Notes under the pieces: generated by a model
What the model saw: the letters and a program-made list of their open reading frames with translations, nothing else
Databases searched by the model: none
Told to the model about the DNA's origin: nothing
Translations under genes and position numbers: made by a program
Shown here: piece by piece, positions 61,271 through 64,000 of the stretch
How the letters are laid out: each line of letters starts with the position of its first letter
Position numbering within the stretch: the stretch's first letter is position 1
From: Membranipora membranacea
Lineage: Eukaryota; Bryozoa; Gymnolaemata; Cheilostomatida; Membraniporidae
Length of the DNA stretch: 64,000 bases
Assembly (NCBI GenBank): GCA_914767715.1
Contig: OU612071.1
Span: 20,022,948 to 20,086,947, forward strand
Direction of reading: 5' to 3'

Positions 61271-62258
61271 TGAAAAATCTGAAGTCGAAAAAGTGACACC
61301 TGCCATCCTGGCTTCTCATTGGTCCAAAATCTGAAGTGACACCTGCAATCCTAGCTTCTCATTGGTCCAAATTCTTAAGTCGAAAAAAGTGACACCTGCC
61401 ATTCTGGCTCCTCTTTGGTAGAATATCTGAAGCCGAGAAAATGACACCTGCCATCCTGGCTTCTTATTGGTTGAAAATCTGAAGTCAAAAAAGTGACACC
61501 TGCCTTTCTGACTTCTCGTTCGTCGAAAATCTGAAGTTGAAAAGTGACACCTGTCACTCTAACTCCTTATTTGACCACAATCTGACGATGCAAAAGTGAC
61601 ACCTGCCATCCTGGCTTCTCATTGGTCCAAAATCTGAAGTCAAAAAAGTGACACCTGCCATCCTGGCTTCTCTCTGGTCGAAAAATTTAAAGTTGGAAAA
61701 GTGACACTTGCCACCCTGGCTTCTCATTGGTTAAAATTCTGAAGTGACACCCGCCATCCTAGCTCCTCATTGGACTAAAATCTGAAAAAGTGACACCTGC
61801 CATCCTGGCTTCTCATTTGTCATTAATCTCAATATGTTAAAGTGACATTTGCCTTTCAGACATCTCATTGGTCGAAGATCTGAAGTTGAAAAAGTGACAC
61901 ATGTCACTTTAACTACTTATTTGACCACAATCTGAGGACGCAAAACTGAAACCTGCCATCCCGGCTTCTCAGTGGTTACAAATCTGAAGTTTAAAAAGTG
62001 ACCCCTGCCATCCAGATTGTGGACAAATGAGAAGGTAGAGTGACAGGTGTCACTTTTTCAACATCAGATTTTCGACCAATGAGTACCCAGGATGGCAGGT
62101 GTCACTTTTCGGACTTCAGATTTTTGTCCGATGAGAAGCCAGGATGGCAGGTCTCACTTTATAGCCTTCACTTTTTTGACCAATGAGAAGCAAGGATGGT
62201 AGCTGTCACTTTATCGCCTTCACATTTTGGACCGGTGAGAAGCAAGGATGGCAGGTGT
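61271..62258. repeat. 52-bp satellite with an internal orientation switch
   Basis: The unit reads aatctgaagtcgaaaaagtg, then acacctgccatcctggcttctcattggtc. Plus-orientation units run to about 62015. From there to 62258 the units are reversed (ccaatgag.., aggatggcaggtgtcactt). Confidence 0.92.
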
Positions 62259-62261
62259 CAC

Positions 62262-62700
62262 TTTTCCTCTCTCAGTTTGCTAACTGTAAAATACCTGTAC
62301 GAGTTTTGATTAATAAGTATCACAACATCTTATATGGTATGGTGGTTAGAGTGTTGGGCACTTTGCCAGTTGATGGGTCCTCGGTTCAAGCCCAACCTGA
62401 TGTATTTCTTTTCTCTTCAAAATCGCTAACAGTTAAAAACCTGTCCAAGTTTTGAATGTGGGTTATCACAACATCTAATATGGTGTGGTGGTTAGAGTGT
62501 TGGACACTGTACCACACCTTGGGTGCTTGGTTCAAGCCCAACCTAACATATTACTATTCTCTCTTGAATCGCTAGAAGCTTCAAACCTGTCCAAGTTTCG
62601 AACCATGCTTATCACAAAGTCTGATATGGTGTGGTGGTTAGAGTGTTGGACACTTGGTTGGTAAAAATGTTTACCTGGGTTCAATCCCCGGCTGCGACAT
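62262..62700 (+). repeat. Three tandem tRNA-like (SINE-type) units of about 146 bp
   Basis: Each unit has an A-box-like tggttagagtgttgg (62343, 62488, 62635) and a B-box-like ggttcaa[gt]ccc (62383, 62529, 62678). Spacing and sequence fit tRNA-derived SINE heads. No pairing acceptor stem was seen, so these are not functional tRNA genes. Confidence 0.75.
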
Positions 62701-64000
62701 TATAGCAGTATTAGGCTCTGTAATACGGAATATTTTGTTGCAGAGTAATAGTTATACTTATACTAAAATTTGCAAAATTCTGGTTTTGTTTTGATTTTGT
62801 TTTTGAAGTCCCTGTTCCTACTTCACCTGCTCCCACTGCTGGTCGGGTCTTCTCTGCCTGCTCTACTGATTCCATCCGTTTCGGACTGCTGTTGGGTCTC
62901 GATCAAACGCTCTCCTGCTGCTTGTTGTCCATCCACAACTACCATCCGCCCATATGGCCGGTGTGTCCACCCATTCAGTTTTCTCCTTATTCATAGCTAA
63001 ATCCCTATCTTGTCAATTAGACTTAAAATAAATTTACTGAACACAACGAGCCCCCAACTCCTGTCGCTGACAACACCAGTCCAAGTTGCTAACCACCAGG
63101 CGTTTCAGACCGTCTTGAACATAGCAAGCATGATAGTCCATCTGATAACTGATATTTTCTACTCCAATAAAAGAACTAAGTGTTTTTTCGGTTGGGAGGT
63201 CTAGACTGACAAAGGACAGGTCATTTTCATCAAAAGAGCGGGTTGTGTTCACTCGGTTTTATGCCTGCTGAAACTTGGCAAAACATGTATGGTTTAACAA
63301 ATTAATTTCATTACGCAAGAGAGCCTCATTTCCACACTGCCATGTTTGGTGTTACAGCTGATGGACAGAAATTGGCGACTATCTTGCCTAAGATGGAATT
63401 CTTTTTGGCACGAAGAGCAGTCATCAATTATTTGTCATCTATATTGATTTGTTATCATTATTGTAATACAATATAGGATTAAATTGTTTGTTTAAAACTT
63501 CAATTACAATAATACATAATGATGAGACAATGCCATGCTATGTCTCACATAATGTTGCAGGCTTTAAAATGACATGAGAACAACATCAGATCAGATATAG
63601 ATTTAGGGAATCTCTCCAATATACAAGAGTTGCCTTCTCATTTTTGTAAAGAAGACAATCTCTCACAATTGCAGAAGTAATGGTCTCAATATTGTGCATC
63701 TTTGCTGAAGTGGGTTTCCTCTTTACAAGTATTCTCAATTTCTGCAAGCTCCTCTGTTCCTACCAAACATAAAAACATAGATTTTAAATGTGTGTAGTAC
63801 TACCACCCATGACTTCATATTTTTTACAAACACGTAACAGCTAAACCTAGAATAACATAATTTTCTGGTAAATACATCGTCGATGTTTAATTGTTACATA
63901 AGGCAAGAAGGATGGGATATACCGCTCTCCCTGCAGTAGGGGACAGCGGGACTTTACCAACATGGAGCAGAAGGAACCATTATGGACATAAAAATAGTTA
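62701..64000. other. Right end of window, no gene recognised
   Basis: Frames at 62770-63000 and 63034-63252 lack recognisable motifs. Could hold parts of a gene extending past the window, but I cannot support one. Confidence 0.4.

Noticed and set aside
62343-62693. Functional tRNA genes
   Set aside because: Box-like motifs are present but I see no pairing acceptor stem or consistent anticodon arm.

Overview
The window is eukaryotic and almost certainly from an invertebrate metazoan. The genes are split into short exons with GT-AG introns, the DNA is AT-rich, and about half of it is repeats: non-LTR retrotransposon remnants, non-autonomous DNA transposons, satellites and tRNA-like repeats. 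The only convincing genes encode secreted proteins made of thrombospondin type 1 (TSP1) modules. The modules start CPVxGG or CDVxG, a style seen in sponges, cnidarians and other invertebrates. I cannot name the phylum from sequence alone.

Layout: a gene-plus-spacer unit of about 13.5-14.3 kb is repeated head to tail (1-14328, 14329-28266, 28267-41720), followed by a fourth, heavily deleted unit (41721 to about 45640). Each full unit carries one 16-exon minus-strand gene (A 350-8018, B 14678-22505, C 28616-36493) of 878, 883 and 882 codons by my splice reconstruction. Predicted protein order: signal peptide, six-cysteine segment, a segment that differs sharply between paralogs, a beta-rich linker, ten TSP1-type modules, and a very basic C-terminal tail. 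Unit 4 keeps only the last two exons (D, 42061-42820).

The most striking signal is in exon 4. A 23-38 base stretch differs completely between paralogs in sequence, length (by multiples of three) and cysteine content, while flanking exon and intron sequence is nearly identical. This looks like diversification of one loop of a secreted TSP1 protein, perhaps involved in recognition; the function is inference.

The spacers are built from degenerate repeats related to the region just upstream of the genes, tandem duplications, a large terminal-inverted-repeat element (units 2-4, with a visible empty site in unit 1), a 172-bp repeat and retrotransposon 3' fragments. Units 2 and 3 share insertions that unit 1 lacks, yet units 1 and 2 share near-identical downstream spacers, so the array is a mosaic of unequal exchanges.

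From 45.6 kb on the window is mostly repeats: an inverted-repeat element (46228-46810), a retrotransposon 3' end (47616-48513), a roughly 150-bp satellite (48514-55195, and inverted at 59650-61270) interrupted by a 1333-bp near-perfect foldback element (51687-53019), a decayed minus-strand non-LTR retrotransposon (55500-57680), GC-rich minisatellites, a 52-bp satellite that flips orientation, and three tandem tRNA-like units. A possible terminal exon of an unknown minus-strand gene lies at 59111-59211.
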